This document shows positions 1-8,899 of a stretch of DNA of 64,000 bases, piece after piece. The notes beneath the pieces were generated by a model that was given only the letters and a program-made list of their open reading frames with translations, had not been told where the DNA came from and did no database searches. Made by a program: the position numbers and the translations under genes. Source of the DNA: Dehalococcoidia bacterium (GTDB lineage Bacteria > Chloroflexota > Dehalococcoidia > DSTF01 > WHTK01); NCBI GenBank assembly GCA_009377745.1, contig WHTK01000007.1:62001-126000 (forward strand). The letters are read 5' to 3'. How positions within the stretch are numbered: position 1 is the first letter of the stretch; each line of letters starts with the position of its first letter.

Positions 1-159
1 CCGCCTTCGCCGTACCCGCTCCAGATTCGCCGGCCTCCCATCCGGGCAAGAAAAAATTCCCAACAAACAGACAATCAAACCCGCCCTCCAGGCCCATTCC
101 CGGCCAAGCGGCCGGGGCAGCCGCGGCGCCCTCGACGCCTCTTCTACAATGGAAGCGTA

Positions 160-2163
160 ATGGCCTCGGATAACTCACAGCGGACGCGGTTCAATGACAG
201 GCTGAAGGCGCTGCCGATCAAGGCGGGCGTCTACATCATGCGCAACGCCAAGGGGGACGTGATCTACGTCGGCAAGGCGGCGTCGCTGCGCAACCGGGTG
301 CGCAACTACTTCGGGGCGCCCCACTCGCTGGAGCCGAAGACGCAGGCGCTGGTGCAGCAGATCGAGGACTTCGAGTACATCGTCACCCAGAACGCGGCCG
401 AGGCGCTGCACCTGGAAGCGACGCTGGTCAAGCGCCATCAGCCCTTCTTCAACATCCGCCTCAAGGACGACAAGCACTACCCCTACCTGCGCATCGACGT
501 GCAGAACGAGTGGCCGAGGGTGGAGATCGCGCGGCGGGTGCAGACGGACGGGGCGCGCTACTTCGGGCCGTACGCGTCGGCGTCTTCGGTGCGCAAGACG
601 CTGAGCATCGTCAAGAAGCTCTTCCCCTGGCGGAGCTGCACCAAGGTGATCACGGGCACGGACCCGCGTCCCTGCCTGGACTACTTCATCCACCGCTGCA
701 TCGCGCCCTGCACCTCCTACTGCACCAAGGAGGAGTACGACGAAGTGATCCGCCAGACGCTCCTCTTCCTCGAAGGAAAGAGCGCCGAGGTGCTGAAGTC
801 GCTGCGGACGCAGATGGAAGAGTCGTCCGAGGTGCTGCAGTTCGAGCGGGCGGCGCTGTTCCGGGACCAGATCCGGGCGGTCGAAAGCGTGGCGGAGAAG
901 CAGGTCGTGGAGCGGATCCGGCCGACCGACGAGGACGTCTTCGGCCTGGCGCGCAACGACGTCGAGGGCTGCGTCCAGGTCTTCTTCATCCGCGGCACCC
1001 AGATGGTGGGCCGCGATTTCTTCACGCTCGATGGGGTTAAGGACGAGCCGGACGGCGAGGTGTTGGCGAGCTTCCTCAAGCAGTTCTACGAGTCGGCGGT
1101 CTACGTGCCGAAGGCGGTCGTCGTCCCCTTCGCGGTGCCGGAAGCCGGGCTGATCGAAGAGTGGCTGGCGCAGAAGCGCGGCGGCAAGGTGACGATCGCG
1201 GTGGCGCAGCGGGGCGTGCGGCGGCGGATGATCGAGCTGGCGAGCGAGAACGCCAGGGAATCGCTGGACATGCTGCGGGCGCGCTGGCTGGCGGACACCT
1301 CCAAGCGGGACCAGGCGCTATCGGAGCTACAGGATGAGCTGGACCTGCCGGCCTACCCGAGGCGCATCGAGTGCTACGACAACTCGAACATCCAGGGGTC
1401 GAGTCCGGTCGCGAGCATGGTCGTGTTCATCGATGGGCAGCCACGGCCGCAGGAGTATCGCCGCTTCCGGATCAAGACGGTCGTCGGCGCCAACGACTTC
1501 GCCTCGATGGCGGAGATCCTGGGACGGCGCTTCGCGAGGTTCGGGCAAACGGGCAAACGGGCAAACGGGCAGGCGGCCAAGGCGATTGAGGGACATCGAA
1601 GCGATGATGAGGAATTCGGCACTCCCGACGCGGGATTCGGGGCTGAGCTGACGGTCGAGAAGGAAGACTTCGGCGCCGGCCAACCGCCACCGCCCGGTAT
1701 CGAAGACTTCGACGAGGAGCGAGACCCGCTGACGGGATGGGGGGCGCTGCCGGACCTGGTGATCGTCGATGGCGGCAAGGGGCAGCTATCGGCGGCGCTG
1801 GACGTGATGCGCAACCTGGGGCTCAAGGAGGTGCCGCTGGCGGGCCTTGCCAAGCAGAACGAGGAGCTGTTCGTGCAGGACCTGGCGGAGCCGATCGTGC
1901 TGCCGAGGACGTCGCAGGCGTTGTACCTGGTGCAGCGCCTCCGCGACGAAGCGCACCGTTTCGCGATTACCTACCATCGCAAGGTGCGGGCGAAGACGGG
2001 GATGGAGAGCGCGCTGGACTCGGTGCCGGGCATCGGACCGAAGCGCAAGCGGGCGCTGCTGCGCAAATTCGGGTCACTAAAGGGGATCAGGGAGGCGCCG
2101 GTGGAGGAGATCGCGTCGACGCTGGGGTTTACATCGTCTTTGGCGGAGAAGGTGAAGGAGTAA
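160..2163 (+). CDS. uvrC: UvrABC excinuclease subunit C
   Basis: This is the nuclease subunit of UvrABC nucleotide excision repair, which cuts DNA on both sides of a lesion. A GIY-YIG domain lies at about residues 18-95 (GVY near 23, YVG near 36). A UVR coiled segment follows near 215-245, then the RNase H-like endonuclease part (ECYDNSN near 403, VDGGKGQ near 535) and a C-terminal helix-hairpin-helix with PGIGPKRKR near 625. The 667 residues exceed the usual ~600. The excess is an acidic, Pro/Gly-rich loop of about 70 residues between RRFARFG and LPDL, and it begins in an octamer repeat found elsewhere in the window. The start ATG follows GGAAG, and TACAAT at 145-150 could be a -10 element. 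It is monocistronic as far as visible. Confidence 0.97.
   Translation: MASDNSQRTRFNDRLKALPIKAGVYIMRNAKGDVIYVGKAASLRNRVRNYFGAPHSLEPKTQALVQQIEDFEYIVTQNAAEALHLEATLVKRHQPFFNIRLKDDKHYPYLRIDVQNEWPRVEIARRVQTDGARYFGPYASASSVRKTLSIVKKLFPWRSCTKVITGTDPRPCLDYFIHRCIAPCTSYCTKEEYDEVIRQTLLFLEGKSAEVLKSLRTQMEESSEVLQFERAALFRDQIRAVESVAEKQVVERIRPTDEDVFGLARNDVEGCVQVFFIRGTQMVGRDFFTLDGVKDEPDGEVLASFLKQFYESAVYVPKAVVVPFAVPEAGLIEEWLAQKRGGKVTIAVAQRGVRRRMIELASENARESLDMLRARWLADTSKRDQALSELQDELDLPAYPRRIECYDNSNIQGSSPVASMVVFIDGQPRPQEYRRFRIKTVVGANDFASMAEILGRRFARFGQTGKRANGQAAKAIEGHRSDDEEFGTPDAGFGAELTVEKEDFGAGQPPPPGIEDFDEERDPLTGWGALPDLVIVDGGKGQLSAALDVMRNLGLKEVPLAGLAKQNEELFVQDLAEPIVLPRTSQALYLVQRLRDEAHRFAITYHRKVRAKTGMESALDSVPGIGPKRKRALLRKFGSLKGIREAPVEEIASTLGFTSSLAEKVKE
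1543..1577 (+). repeat. In-frame octamer repeat inside uvrC
   Basis: Three to four copies of GGGCAAAC in tandem inside the uvrC reading frame. Read on the other strand the unit is TGCCCGTT. The same octamer family occurs in intergenic DNA at 14628-14686 and 17270-17305. Here it encodes a GQTGKRANGQ-like stretch at the start of the extra loop. Confidence 0.85.
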
Positions 2164-2559
2164 AGGTGAAGGAGTATTTGTAGGCGGTGGCCGTCGAGGT
2201 GGACAATCGGTGGCCAGTCAGGCAATAGGTAGCTCGACTTGATGCGGAAGGTGGGAAGATTGCCACGCCTCGCCTGTCGGCGATGGCTCGCAATGACAAA
2301 TAGCGGGTTTACAACGTCTGATCAGCGGGACTAGCCTGATGAGTATCCGGACGCCGTTCTTCTCGATCCACTGCTGCCTGCTGGACAGGAAGTGCGATGT
2401 TGCGCGACTGCACATGAACGTCGGCAAGTCACATGTCGCCGTGGCTCTCTGGCCGTCGGCCAAGCTGCAACTCTACGACCGGAAGTCCGGGCGATACACG
2501 GAGCAATGGGGATGGATCGTCGTTAGGCCTCGGCCGGAAGGGCGTGGGTAGGAGTCAAC
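2164..2559. other. Intergenic region with REP-like element
   Basis: This 396-base gap between uvrC and the YjbR gene has no convincing gene. At 2257-2297 it carries an inverted copy of a dispersed element (TTGCCACGCC ... GGCGATGGCTCGCAATGACA). The element recurs at 5797-5852, 23498-23560 and in the 26.5-27 kb array. A 70-codon open frame at 2339-2551 has no recognisable features and I do not call it. Confidence 0.7.
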
Positions 2560-2913
2560 ATGCCCGTCACGTTTGAGGAGCTGCGGCAGAAGCTGATGAC
2601 GCTGCCGGGCGTCGAGGAGAGCCCGTTCGCGGGGACGCCGGGCTTCAAGGTGCGGCGGCGGACGCTGGCCCGGCTGCGCAGCGAGGTGGACCCCGACTCG
2701 TTCATGCTGGCCAAGGTTGAGGACATGGAGCGGCAGATGCTGATCGCCCAGTCGCCGGAGGTCTACTACTACACGCAGCACTACGCCAGCGGGCCCTACA
2801 TCCTGATCCACCTCTCGCAAGCGGACCCCGACGAGCTATGGGAGCTGATCGAGCAGTCCTGGCGGCGTCTGGCTTCGAAGCGGCAGCTCGCGGTGCACGA
2901 AGCATCGGCTTGA
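2560..2913 (+). CDS. YjbR/MmcQ-family protein (DUF419)
   Basis: A 117-residue protein of the MmcQ/YjbR superfamily, a small CyaY-like fold often annotated as DNA-binding; its biochemical role is not established. Visible family features are the N-terminal FEELRQKLMTLPGVEES segment, a central beta region, and the C-terminal DPDELWELIEQSWRRLASKR helix. GGTAGGAG precedes the ATG. Its TGA overlaps a TTG that probably starts the following DinB-like gene, so the two look translationally coupled. Confidence 0.85.
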   Translation: MPVTFEELRQKLMTLPGVEESPFAGTPGFKVRRRTLARLRSEVDPDSFMLAKVEDMERQMLIAQSPEVYYYTQHYASGPYILIHLSQADPDELWELIEQSWRRLASKRQLAVHEASA

Positions 2914-3393
2914 AGCCGGAGGATCTGTCGCGGCTGGAGGCAAGCAGGGCGCGGCTGTTGCTGCGCCTGGACGAGGGCTGGCGCGCCTGGCTGGTCGCGG
3001 TCGCGGCGGTATCAGGGGATGCGGTGGCGGACGAGCCGGTCGTTGAGCGCTGGACGCTGCGAGACCTGATCAACCACGTAACGAGCTGGGAGCAAGAGTT
3101 CCTCAAGGCGCTGCCGATCATCCTGGCAGGCGAGCGGCTGCCGCGCTACTCGGACCTCTACGGCGGCATCGACGCGTTCAACGCGCGGGAGTTCGAGCGG
3201 GCACGGGAGCTGTCGCCGGCGCAGATACGGCTGGCGGCGGCGGAGACGCACGCGCTGCTTGTCGAGACGGTATCGGGGCTACCGGGCGGCGGCGCTGTCG
3301 AGCGAGAGGCTACGGCGGCGTCTGCGCAACGATACGTACGGGCATTATCGAGAGCACGAGGCGCAGGTGCGGGAGCGGTTGGAGAGGCGGTAG
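2910..3393 (+). pseudogene. DinB/DUF1706-like protein, frameshifted near 3' end
   Basis: The product looks like a DinB-fold (ClbS/DfsB or maleylpyruvate-isomerase-like) protein. It has an N-terminal helix ending in DEGWRAWL, the typical WTLRDLINHVTSWEQEF segment, and a DAFNAREFERAREL stretch. Past a GGGCGGCGGCG tract at 3284-3294 the frame turns into low-complexity Ala/Gly. In the neighbouring frame the sequence reads sensibly as LRRRLRNDTYGHYREHEAQV and then meets TAG at 3391, the ending expected for the family. A one-base indel in the tract, real or from sequencing, would explain this. The TTG start at 2910 overlaps the previous stop (TTGA). Confidence 0.7.
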
Positions 3394-3665
3394 CTGCGCT
3401 GCGGGCAATATGGATAGGGATCGGAAGGGCGCACGTCCTTTCGACAGGCTCAGGATGCTATTCGAAAGATTTCAGCGGGACGTTACGGGGTTAGAGGACG
3501 GGGGTGGATGGGGCTGGTTTCGCGGGGCAAGATTCCTCGGGCCTCGGAATGACAGGGGAGGGGGTGGTGGCGCTTTCGCGAAGGGCGTGTGGTGGTGAGC
3601 GTCGGGCTAGATCCTTCACTATCGCTCAGGAGGACAGGGTTGTGGCTCAGATGACAGATCTGAGA

Positions 3666-4871
3666 TCAGGCGAGCTTCGCCTTCAGCTTGAGGATGCGCT
3701 GGTAGGACTGATCGATGCGGGCGGTGGGGATGCGGCCGGCGTTCACGGCGTTGAGGATGGCGGTGAAGGCGCTCGGCGCGGCAGAGGCGTCGTAGGCGAG
3801 CATGTTGGCGATGGCGATGATGTCGGCGCCGGCGTTGATCGCGAGCTCGAGGGCGGCCTCGAAGCCGTAGTACTGGCTGATGGCGCCCATCTGCATGTCG
3901 TCCGTGATGACGACGCCGTCGTAGCCGAGATCGCCGCGCAGGACGCCCTCGATGGTGGCGTGAGAGAGGGTGGCAGGCAGGTCCGGGTCGAGGTTGGCGT
4001 TAAAGATGTGGGCCGTCATGATCGCGTCGGCCTGGCCAGCGGCGATGATGCGGCGGAAGGGTTCCAGCTCAACCTCGCTCCAGGTCTCGGTGACGTCAAC
4101 GAAGCCGAGGTGGGAGTCGGCGGTGGAGCTGCCGTGGCCGGGGAAGTGCTTGAGGGTGCAGAGGACACCGTTGTCGTGATGGCCGGCGATGAAAGCGAGC
4201 GCCTGATCGGTGACGACGCCGGGCGAGGCGGAGAAGCTGCGGCCGATAGCGCCGATGACGGGGTTGGAGGGGTTGGCGTTGAGGTCGACGACGGGGGCGA
4301 GGTTGAGGTTGATGCCGGCGGCGGCGAGGGCGCGGGCGGTGGTGGCGCCGCGCTGACGCGTGATGTCCAGGTTGTTGAGAGCAGCCAGCTCGGCGGCCGA
4401 GACGGCGGCGGGGAAGCCCTGCGCCGGTCGTAGACGGGCGACCTGGCCGCCCTCCTGGTCGGTGGCGATGAGCATGGGGACGGGCGATAGCGCCTGCAAG
4501 GAAGCGTCGAGGGCGGCGAGCTGGCCGGGTGAGGCGACATTACGGGCGAAGTGGACGGTGTTCACGACCCGGCCGCTCTCTACAGCAGCAGCGAAGGGAC
4601 TGCCGGCTTCAAGGACGGTACCGGCGAAGCCGACCATCAGCATTTGGCCGATCTTCTCCTCGAGGCTGGCAACGGGCGTGGGCGCCGGCGAGGGGGTTGG
4701 TGCCGGAGGGGTCGCGGCCGGCGGCGGCGGTGTCGTGGGCGAGGGAGGGGCCGTCGCAGTGGCCGCGGGCCGGGCGTCCGCCCCACCACAGGCGGCGAGG
4801 ATGGCAGCGCCGAGGGCAAAGCCGCTGCCGCGAAGGAAGTCGCGGCGGCTGTGGCGAGGGGGATTGGTCAT
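3666..4871 (-). CDS. GH3 beta-N-acetylhexosaminidase, Tat/lipoprotein (NagZ-like)
   Basis: A glycoside hydrolase family 3 enzyme that would remove terminal N-acetylhexosamine, for example from muropeptides or surface glycans. The N-terminus has a twin-arginine motif (SRRDFLRG, residues 8-15) and then a hydrophobic stretch ending in LAAC, so it is probably exported by Tat and lipid-anchored at Cys28. A Pro/Thr-rich linker follows, then the catalytic domain. The NagZ signature KHFPGHG with a downstream DSH is near residue 240, and TDDMQMGA is near 322. I choose the ATG at 4871 because it sits just before the signal; an ATG at 4886 and a TTG or GTG further upstream are also open. It stands alone on the minus strand. 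Confidence 0.9.
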   Translation of the reverse strand: MTNPPRHSRRDFLRGSGFALGAAILAACGGADARPAATATAPPSPTTPPPPAATPPAPTPSPAPTPVASLEEKIGQMLMVGFAGTVLEAGSPFAAAVESGRVVNTVHFARNVASPGQLAALDASLQALSPVPMLIATDQEGGQVARLRPAQGFPAAVSAAELAALNNLDITRQRGATTARALAAAGINLNLAPVVDLNANPSNPVIGAIGRSFSASPGVVTDQALAFIAGHHDNGVLCTLKHFPGHGSSTADSHLGFVDVTETWSEVELEPFRRIIAAGQADAIMTAHIFNANLDPDLPATLSHATIEGVLRGDLGYDGVVITDDMQMGAISQYYGFEAALELAINAGADIIAIANMLAYDASAAPSAFTAILNAVNAGRIPTARIDQSYQRILKLKAKLA

Positions 4872-5029
4872 GGCGAAGGCTTTCATGGGAGGCAGCGGTA
4901 CCTCGGACTCAACCCGAGGCATCGCGTCGCTCTCAGGATTATCGGCGGCGGCCTTATGTCACCTTATCGCGGAGCAGCCTTGCCGGGCAATCGGGGCGCC
5001 GGTAGACTCCGCTTCGGGAGGTGACGAGC

Positions 5030-5734
5030 ATGGAACCGACGATCGTGGCGATAGGCGGAGGTTCGCTCAGCGAGTCGCGGGCGGAGCAGCAGATCGAGGA
5101 GTATATCCTGCGGCTGACGGGCGCGGATGACCCGCGCATCTGCTTCATCGGCACGGCCAGCGGCGATACGCCGGCGAACATCGTCCGGTTCTACAGCGTC
5201 TTCTCCTCCGACCGCTGCCGCCCCAGCCACCTGACGCTGATCGACCGCAAGGTGACGGACCTGCGGGAGTTCCTCTTCAGCCAGGACGCAATTTACGTTG
5301 GCGGCGGCAATACGGGGGCGCTGCTGGCGATCTGGCGGCAGCACGGCCTGGACGCGGTGCTGCGCGAAGCCTGGGAGCGGGGAATTGTCCTCTGCGGCAG
5401 CAGCGCCGGTGCGAACTGCTGGCACGAGGCGAGCACAACGGACTCCTTCGGGCCGAAGCTGGAGCCGCTGCTGGACGGACTGGGGTTCATCCAGGGCAGC
5501 TTCTGCCCTCACTTCGACGTGGAAGCGCAGCGCCGGCCGCTGTATCGCGGCCTCGTGGCGGAGGGCGCGCTGCCGGACGGCACGGCCTGCGACAACTGCG
5601 TCGCGGTGCGCTACGAGGGCACGCGGGTGGCGGAGTTCATCGCCTCGAAGCCGGAGGCGCGGGCCTGGCGCATGGAGCGGACGCCGGACGGCTATCGCGA
5701 GACCGAGATCGTGCCGCGCTATCTGGACGGCTAG
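5030..5734 (+). CDS. Peptidase E / type 1 glutamine amidotransferase-like (S51)
   Basis: A 234-residue protein of peptidase family S51 (PepE/cyanophycinase-like fold), normally a cytoplasmic serine peptidase acting on Asp-X dipeptides or related isopeptides. Visible landmarks are the opening IVAIGGGSL, the YVGGGNTGAL loop, and the nucleophile elbow CGSSAGANCW with Ser near residue 124. A later FCPHFDVE segment supplies the expected His. The ATG at 5030 is preceded by GGGAGGTGA at 5016-5024, which favours it over the in-frame GTG at 5021. Confidence 0.88.
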   Translation: MEPTIVAIGGGSLSESRAEQQIEEYILRLTGADDPRICFIGTASGDTPANIVRFYSVFSSDRCRPSHLTLIDRKVTDLREFLFSQDAIYVGGGNTGALLAIWRQHGLDAVLREAWERGIVLCGSSAGANCWHEASTTDSFGPKLEPLLDGLGFIQGSFCPHFDVEAQRRPLYRGLVAEGALPDGTACDNCVAVRYEGTRVAEFIASKPEARAWRMERTPDGYRETEIVPRYLDG

Positions 5735-5791
5735 GGTTCGTGAGCGCCGCAATCGTTAGCCGAGCGCTGGTCGCCAGCTCGAATCGCTGAC

Positions 5792-7228
5792 TTGACGACG
5801 GACGGTCAAAGGTTGCCACGCCTCACCTCCGGCGATGGCTCGCAACGACAGGGAGCCGGTAGGCGCCAGTACATCATCGCGGCGGCGCTGGTGGCGATCG
5901 TGCTGCTCGGCGTGGCGGCGCGGGTCTGGCACTACAACGCTCGGGACGACTCCCAGGGTTGGGGCAAGCAGGTCCTCGATTATGCCAGCATCGCCGCGAA
6001 TCTAAGAGACGGCGACGGCTATTACGAAAGTCTGCCGGAGGGCCTCAGGGGCGTCAGCCAGCCAACCTACGTCTACAGCTGGCAAGAGGTCGCGGCTCTT
6101 CCCGATGGCGCCATGGAGCGGCCGAACGCTTATACGCTGGCAGGCTACGGCTATTTCATCGCCGGGGTATGGACACTGACGGGGGCGAGCTACGTCTCCG
6201 TGCAGGCAGCGCAGGCGATTCTCGATGCGGCGGTGGGCTGCCTGGGGCTGTTCGCGCTGCTGGCGGTGGCGGGACGGCCGCGGGCGGGCCTGATCGCGGC
6301 GCTGGGCTACGCGCTGGCGCCGCCGCTGATCATCCAGGCCGGACTGGTGCTACCGGACGCGTTGGGCAGCGCGATCAACATTGGGCCGCTCGCCTGCGTG
6401 GCCTTCGGCTTCAAGACGGGACGGGTTGTGGCGGGCGCTGTCGCGGCAGGGCTGATCCTGGGGGCGGGGAGCTGGTTCCGTGGCGACGCCGTGTTGCTGG
6501 TGCCGCTGCTGCCACTCGCGGTGCTGGCGCTGTCTGCCTATCCGCTGCGGCTGCGGCTGAGCTGGGGCGGCGCCTTCCTGGCGGCGTGGGTCGTGCCGAC
6601 GCTGGCGCTAGCGCTGTTCTACCAGGGTGTCTACGGCGAGTTCCACCCGACGCGGCCGGGCTTCATCCTGCTCTGGGAGGGCATCGGCCAGCAGGAGAAC
6701 CCCTGGGGCATTGCACCGGTGGAGGGGGCGAACCTGGATGCAGCCGCGAACCGGCTGATGCGCGCCAACGGCTTTGAGTATGGCACCTGGCAGGGCGACG
6801 CCTTCCTGCGCGACGAAGCGCTAGGCCACATGCGTGAAAACCCGGGCTGGTTCCTGAAGCCGACCCTGCAACGCGTGCTGCGAGTGATGACGCTGCAAAA
6901 GCCACCGGAAGCAGTATCGACGTTGCCGGATGCGGTGCTGAAGGCGACGAGGTTCGCGGGGCCGGTGCTGCCGCTGATCGCGCTGGCCGGCGTCTGGCTG
7001 CTGCGCGGCAGTCCGTTGGTGCGCAACCTGCTGATCGCGGCCTGGCTGAGCCGGGTACTGCCGTTCGCGTTCCTGCGCGATGAGCTGCGGTTCGAGATCC
7101 TGCTTGTGGGGATTTACGTCGCCTGTCTGGCGCTGGTGGCGGACGAGGCGCTGCGCCGGGTTGAACCGGCGCTTTCGAGATTGCGCGGCCTCGACTATGA
7201 GACGGCGCCGACGGCGAACTTGAGGTAG
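5792..7228 (+). CDS. GT39/ArnT-like integral membrane glycosyltransferase
   Basis: A polytopic membrane protein of about 450-478 residues with roughly 10-12 hydrophobic segments. The first large extracytoplasmic loop holds DSQGWGKQVLDYASIAANLRDG, the position where polyprenyl-phosphate-sugar-using (C-type) glycosyltransferases carry catalytic acidic residues. The substrate is unknown. The long frame opens with TTG at 5792 inside a dispersed repeat, so its first ~20 residues are repeat-derived. An in-frame GTG at 5891 would start just inside the first membrane segment. The 3' end overlaps the convergent methyltransferase by 34 bases. A second gene of this class is at 51194. Confidence 0.75.
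   Translation: MTTDGQRLPRLTSGDGSQRQGAGRRQYIIAAALVAIVLLGVAARVWHYNARDDSQGWGKQVLDYASIAANLRDGDGYYESLPEGLRGVSQPTYVYSWQEVAALPDGAMERPNAYTLAGYGYFIAGVWTLTGASYVSVQAAQAILDAAVGCLGLFALLAVAGRPRAGLIAALGYALAPPLIIQAGLVLPDALGSAINIGPLACVAFGFKTGRVVAGAVAAGLILGAGSWFRGDAVLLVPLLPLAVLALSAYPLRLRLSWGGAFLAAWVVPTLALALFYQGVYGEFHPTRPGFILLWEGIGQQENPWGIAPVEGANLDAAANRLMRANGFEYGTWQGDAFLRDEALGHMRENPGWFLKPTLQRVLRVMTLQKPPEAVSTLPDAVLKATRFAGPVLPLIALAGVWLLRGSPLVRNLLIAAWLSRVLPFAFLRDELRFEILLVGIYVACLALVADEALRRVEPALSRLRGLDYETAPTANLR
5797..5852 (-). repeat. REP-like dispersed element
   Basis: An inverted copy of the element arrayed at 26.5-27 kb (GGTTGCCACGCC ... GGCGATGGCTCGCAACGACA). It overlaps the annotated 5' end of the GT39-like gene. 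Confidence 0.7.
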
Positions 7229-8367
7229 TCACCCTGGGGGAAGGCGGCGATGACGGGATGGTCGAAGGCGGCGCCGTATACGGCTTCGAGCTGCCAGTTG
7301 CGGCCGGCCTGTCGCACGCCGGATTCGATGGTCGCGAGGAAGTCTGCCCTGCCGACGTGGCTGGAGCAGGAGGCTGCGCAGAGCAGGCCGCCGGGCCGCG
7401 TGACCGAGGCGGCGAGACGGTGCAGGCGCTGGTAGGCCTGACGGGCGGCAGGGACGGCGTCGCATTTGGCGGCAAAGCTCGGCGGGTCAGAGACCACGAT
7501 GTCCCACTGCTCGCCGCGCTTGATCGCCTGGGTGAGGAAGTCGAAGGCATCGGTGGCGTGGAGGCCGGCGCTGGCAAGGTCGAGGTTGTTGAGCTCGAAG
7601 TTGCGGCGGGCAGCCTCGATGGCGGGCGCGGCGATGTCGACCGTGTCGGTGCGGCGGGCGCAGGCAACGGCAGCGTGGATGGCGAAGCCGCCGGTGTAGC
7701 CGAAGAGGTTGAGCAGCGACTTGCCGCGGGCGCGCCCGGCGACGAGCAGGCGGTTTTCGCGCTGGTCAAGGAAGAGGCCACCCTTCTGGCCGTGAGCGAG
7801 ATCGACGAGAAAGCGGACGCCGTCCTCGATGACCTCGCGTTCGTCAGCGCCTCCGCGCTGGTCGCGGTCGAGGACGGCATCGAGCGGCAGGCGAGAGCCA
7901 GCGGCGGCGCGCAAACGCTCCTCGATCGGCCCGTAGAAGGCGCGGGCGCCCGCGCCATCGAAGCGGATGACGGCGGCGCCAGCGTAGTAGTCGGCGTGGA
8001 TGCCTGGCAGGAGATCGGCCTCGCCGTGGACCCAGCGGAAGGCGTTGGTGTTGGCGAGGTCGAGGCGGTCCAGGCGGCGGTCGAGGGCGGCGGCGAGGCG
8101 TCCGGCGATCAGCGTCTCGATATCGGTAAAGCGATGGCCGGGGCCGCCTGACTCGAGGACGCGGACGGCAATGGGCGAGCGGGCGTCCCAGAAGCCACGG
8201 GCCAGAGGACGGCCATCGCGCGTTCGCACCTCGACGAGGGCGCCGTCAGGCAGATCATCGCCGGGCTGGAGCGCGTCGCGGTATATCCAGGGCTGGCCCT
8301 GTCGGATGGAGCGGGCGAGGTCCTTGCGGAGCAGGATGGGAGCCGGGTTTTCTGTAACGCTGGTCAC
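7195..8367 (-). CDS. RlmI/RlmK-type 23S rRNA (cytosine-C5) methyltransferase
   Basis: A 390-residue class I SAM-dependent rRNA methyltransferase. A PUA domain at residues 1-75 (LLRKDLARSIRQGQPWIYRDA) is followed by a central EEHUD-like region and a Rossmann methyltransferase domain. The SAM-binding loop LNLFGYTGGFAIHA lies near 218 and the catalytic SDPPSFA near 290. KGGLFLDQRENR is also typical of the family. The start is a GTG at 8367 without a clear Shine-Dalgarno sequence. It is convergent with the upstream membrane glycosyltransferase gene. Confidence 0.9.
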   Translation of the reverse strand: MTSVTENPAPILLRKDLARSIRQGQPWIYRDALQPGDDLPDGALVEVRTRDGRPLARGFWDARSPIAVRVLESGGPGHRFTDIETLIAGRLAAALDRRLDRLDLANTNAFRWVHGEADLLPGIHADYYAGAAVIRFDGAGARAFYGPIEERLRAAAGSRLPLDAVLDRDQRGGADEREVIEDGVRFLVDLAHGQKGGLFLDQRENRLLVAGRARGKSLLNLFGYTGGFAIHAAVACARRTDTVDIAAPAIEAARRNFELNNLDLASAGLHATDAFDFLTQAIKRGEQWDIVVSDPPSFAAKCDAVPAARQAYQRLHRLAASVTRPGGLLCAASCSSHVGRADFLATIESGVRQAGRNWQLEAVYGAAFDHPVIAAFPQGDYLKFAVGAVS

Positions 8368-8391
8368 CTGAGCAGGGTACAGCGTTGGCGA

Positions 8392-8838
8392 CTAGACGCG
8401 GCCATCGTGCAGGGTGCTGACCGACTTCTCGATGCGGCGCTGGCGGGTCTCGGGCGTCTTGGCGCCGTCGATCGATAGGACGTGGCGCAGCTTGTGGCTG
8501 TAGGCGAGGCCATCGAAGAAGCGCCGGGCCTCGGGGTCGGCGTCCAGCGCAGCGGAGAAATCGGCCGGGACGCTTACCTCGCGCGGCTCGTTGTCGATCT
8601 CAATCTCGACGTCCACCTCGTCGCCGGCAGCGACACCGGCGGCGGCTCGGTTCTCAGCGCTGACGGAGAGCATGAAGACGCCGCCCATCGAGGCGATGCT
8701 ATTGCGGTAGGTGTGGCTGCCGATGGTGACGCGGACGGCGGGCCGCTTGCTGGAGCCGAGGGCTGAGACGACCTCCGGCGGGACTTCGATGCCGGTGGCG
8801 GTCTTGCCGCTCTGCAGGAGGGTGGCTCGGAACTTCAT
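8392..8838 (-). CDS. DUF1905/YdeI-domain protein
   Basis: A 148-residue protein with two recognisable parts. A DUF1905-type beta-barrel at about 1-90 contains GKTATGIEVPPEVV, VRVTIGSHTYRNSIASMGG and GDEVDVEIEID. A YdeI/OmpD-associated C-terminal helix pair contains YSHKLRHVLSIDGAKTPETRQRRIEK. Such proteins are widespread; a role in bacteriocin tolerance has been proposed for some, but none can be assigned here. It lies 24 bases from the rlmI-like start and in the same orientation, so it could be co-transcribed with it. Confidence 0.8.
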   Translation of the reverse strand: MKFRATLLQSGKTATGIEVPPEVVSALGSSKRPAVRVTIGSHTYRNSIASMGGVFMLSVSAENRAAAGVAAGDEVDVEIEIDNEPREVSVPADFSAALDADPEARRFFDGLAYSHKLRHVLSIDGAKTPETRQRRIEKSVSTLHDGRV

Positions 8839-8899
8839 GACTAGAGATTAGCAGAAGCTACACGGCGGCTTTCTGGCCCGCGAAACTGCGCGGGGCTAG

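Noticed and set aside
2339-2551. Small 70-codon frame after uvrC
   Set aside because: No ribosome-binding site, no recognisable sequence, and it lies in repeat-bearing intergenic DNA.
3504-4433. 309-codon plus-strand frame over the GH3 gene
   Set aside because: A Gly/Val/Asp-rich shadow of the GH3 hexosaminidase.
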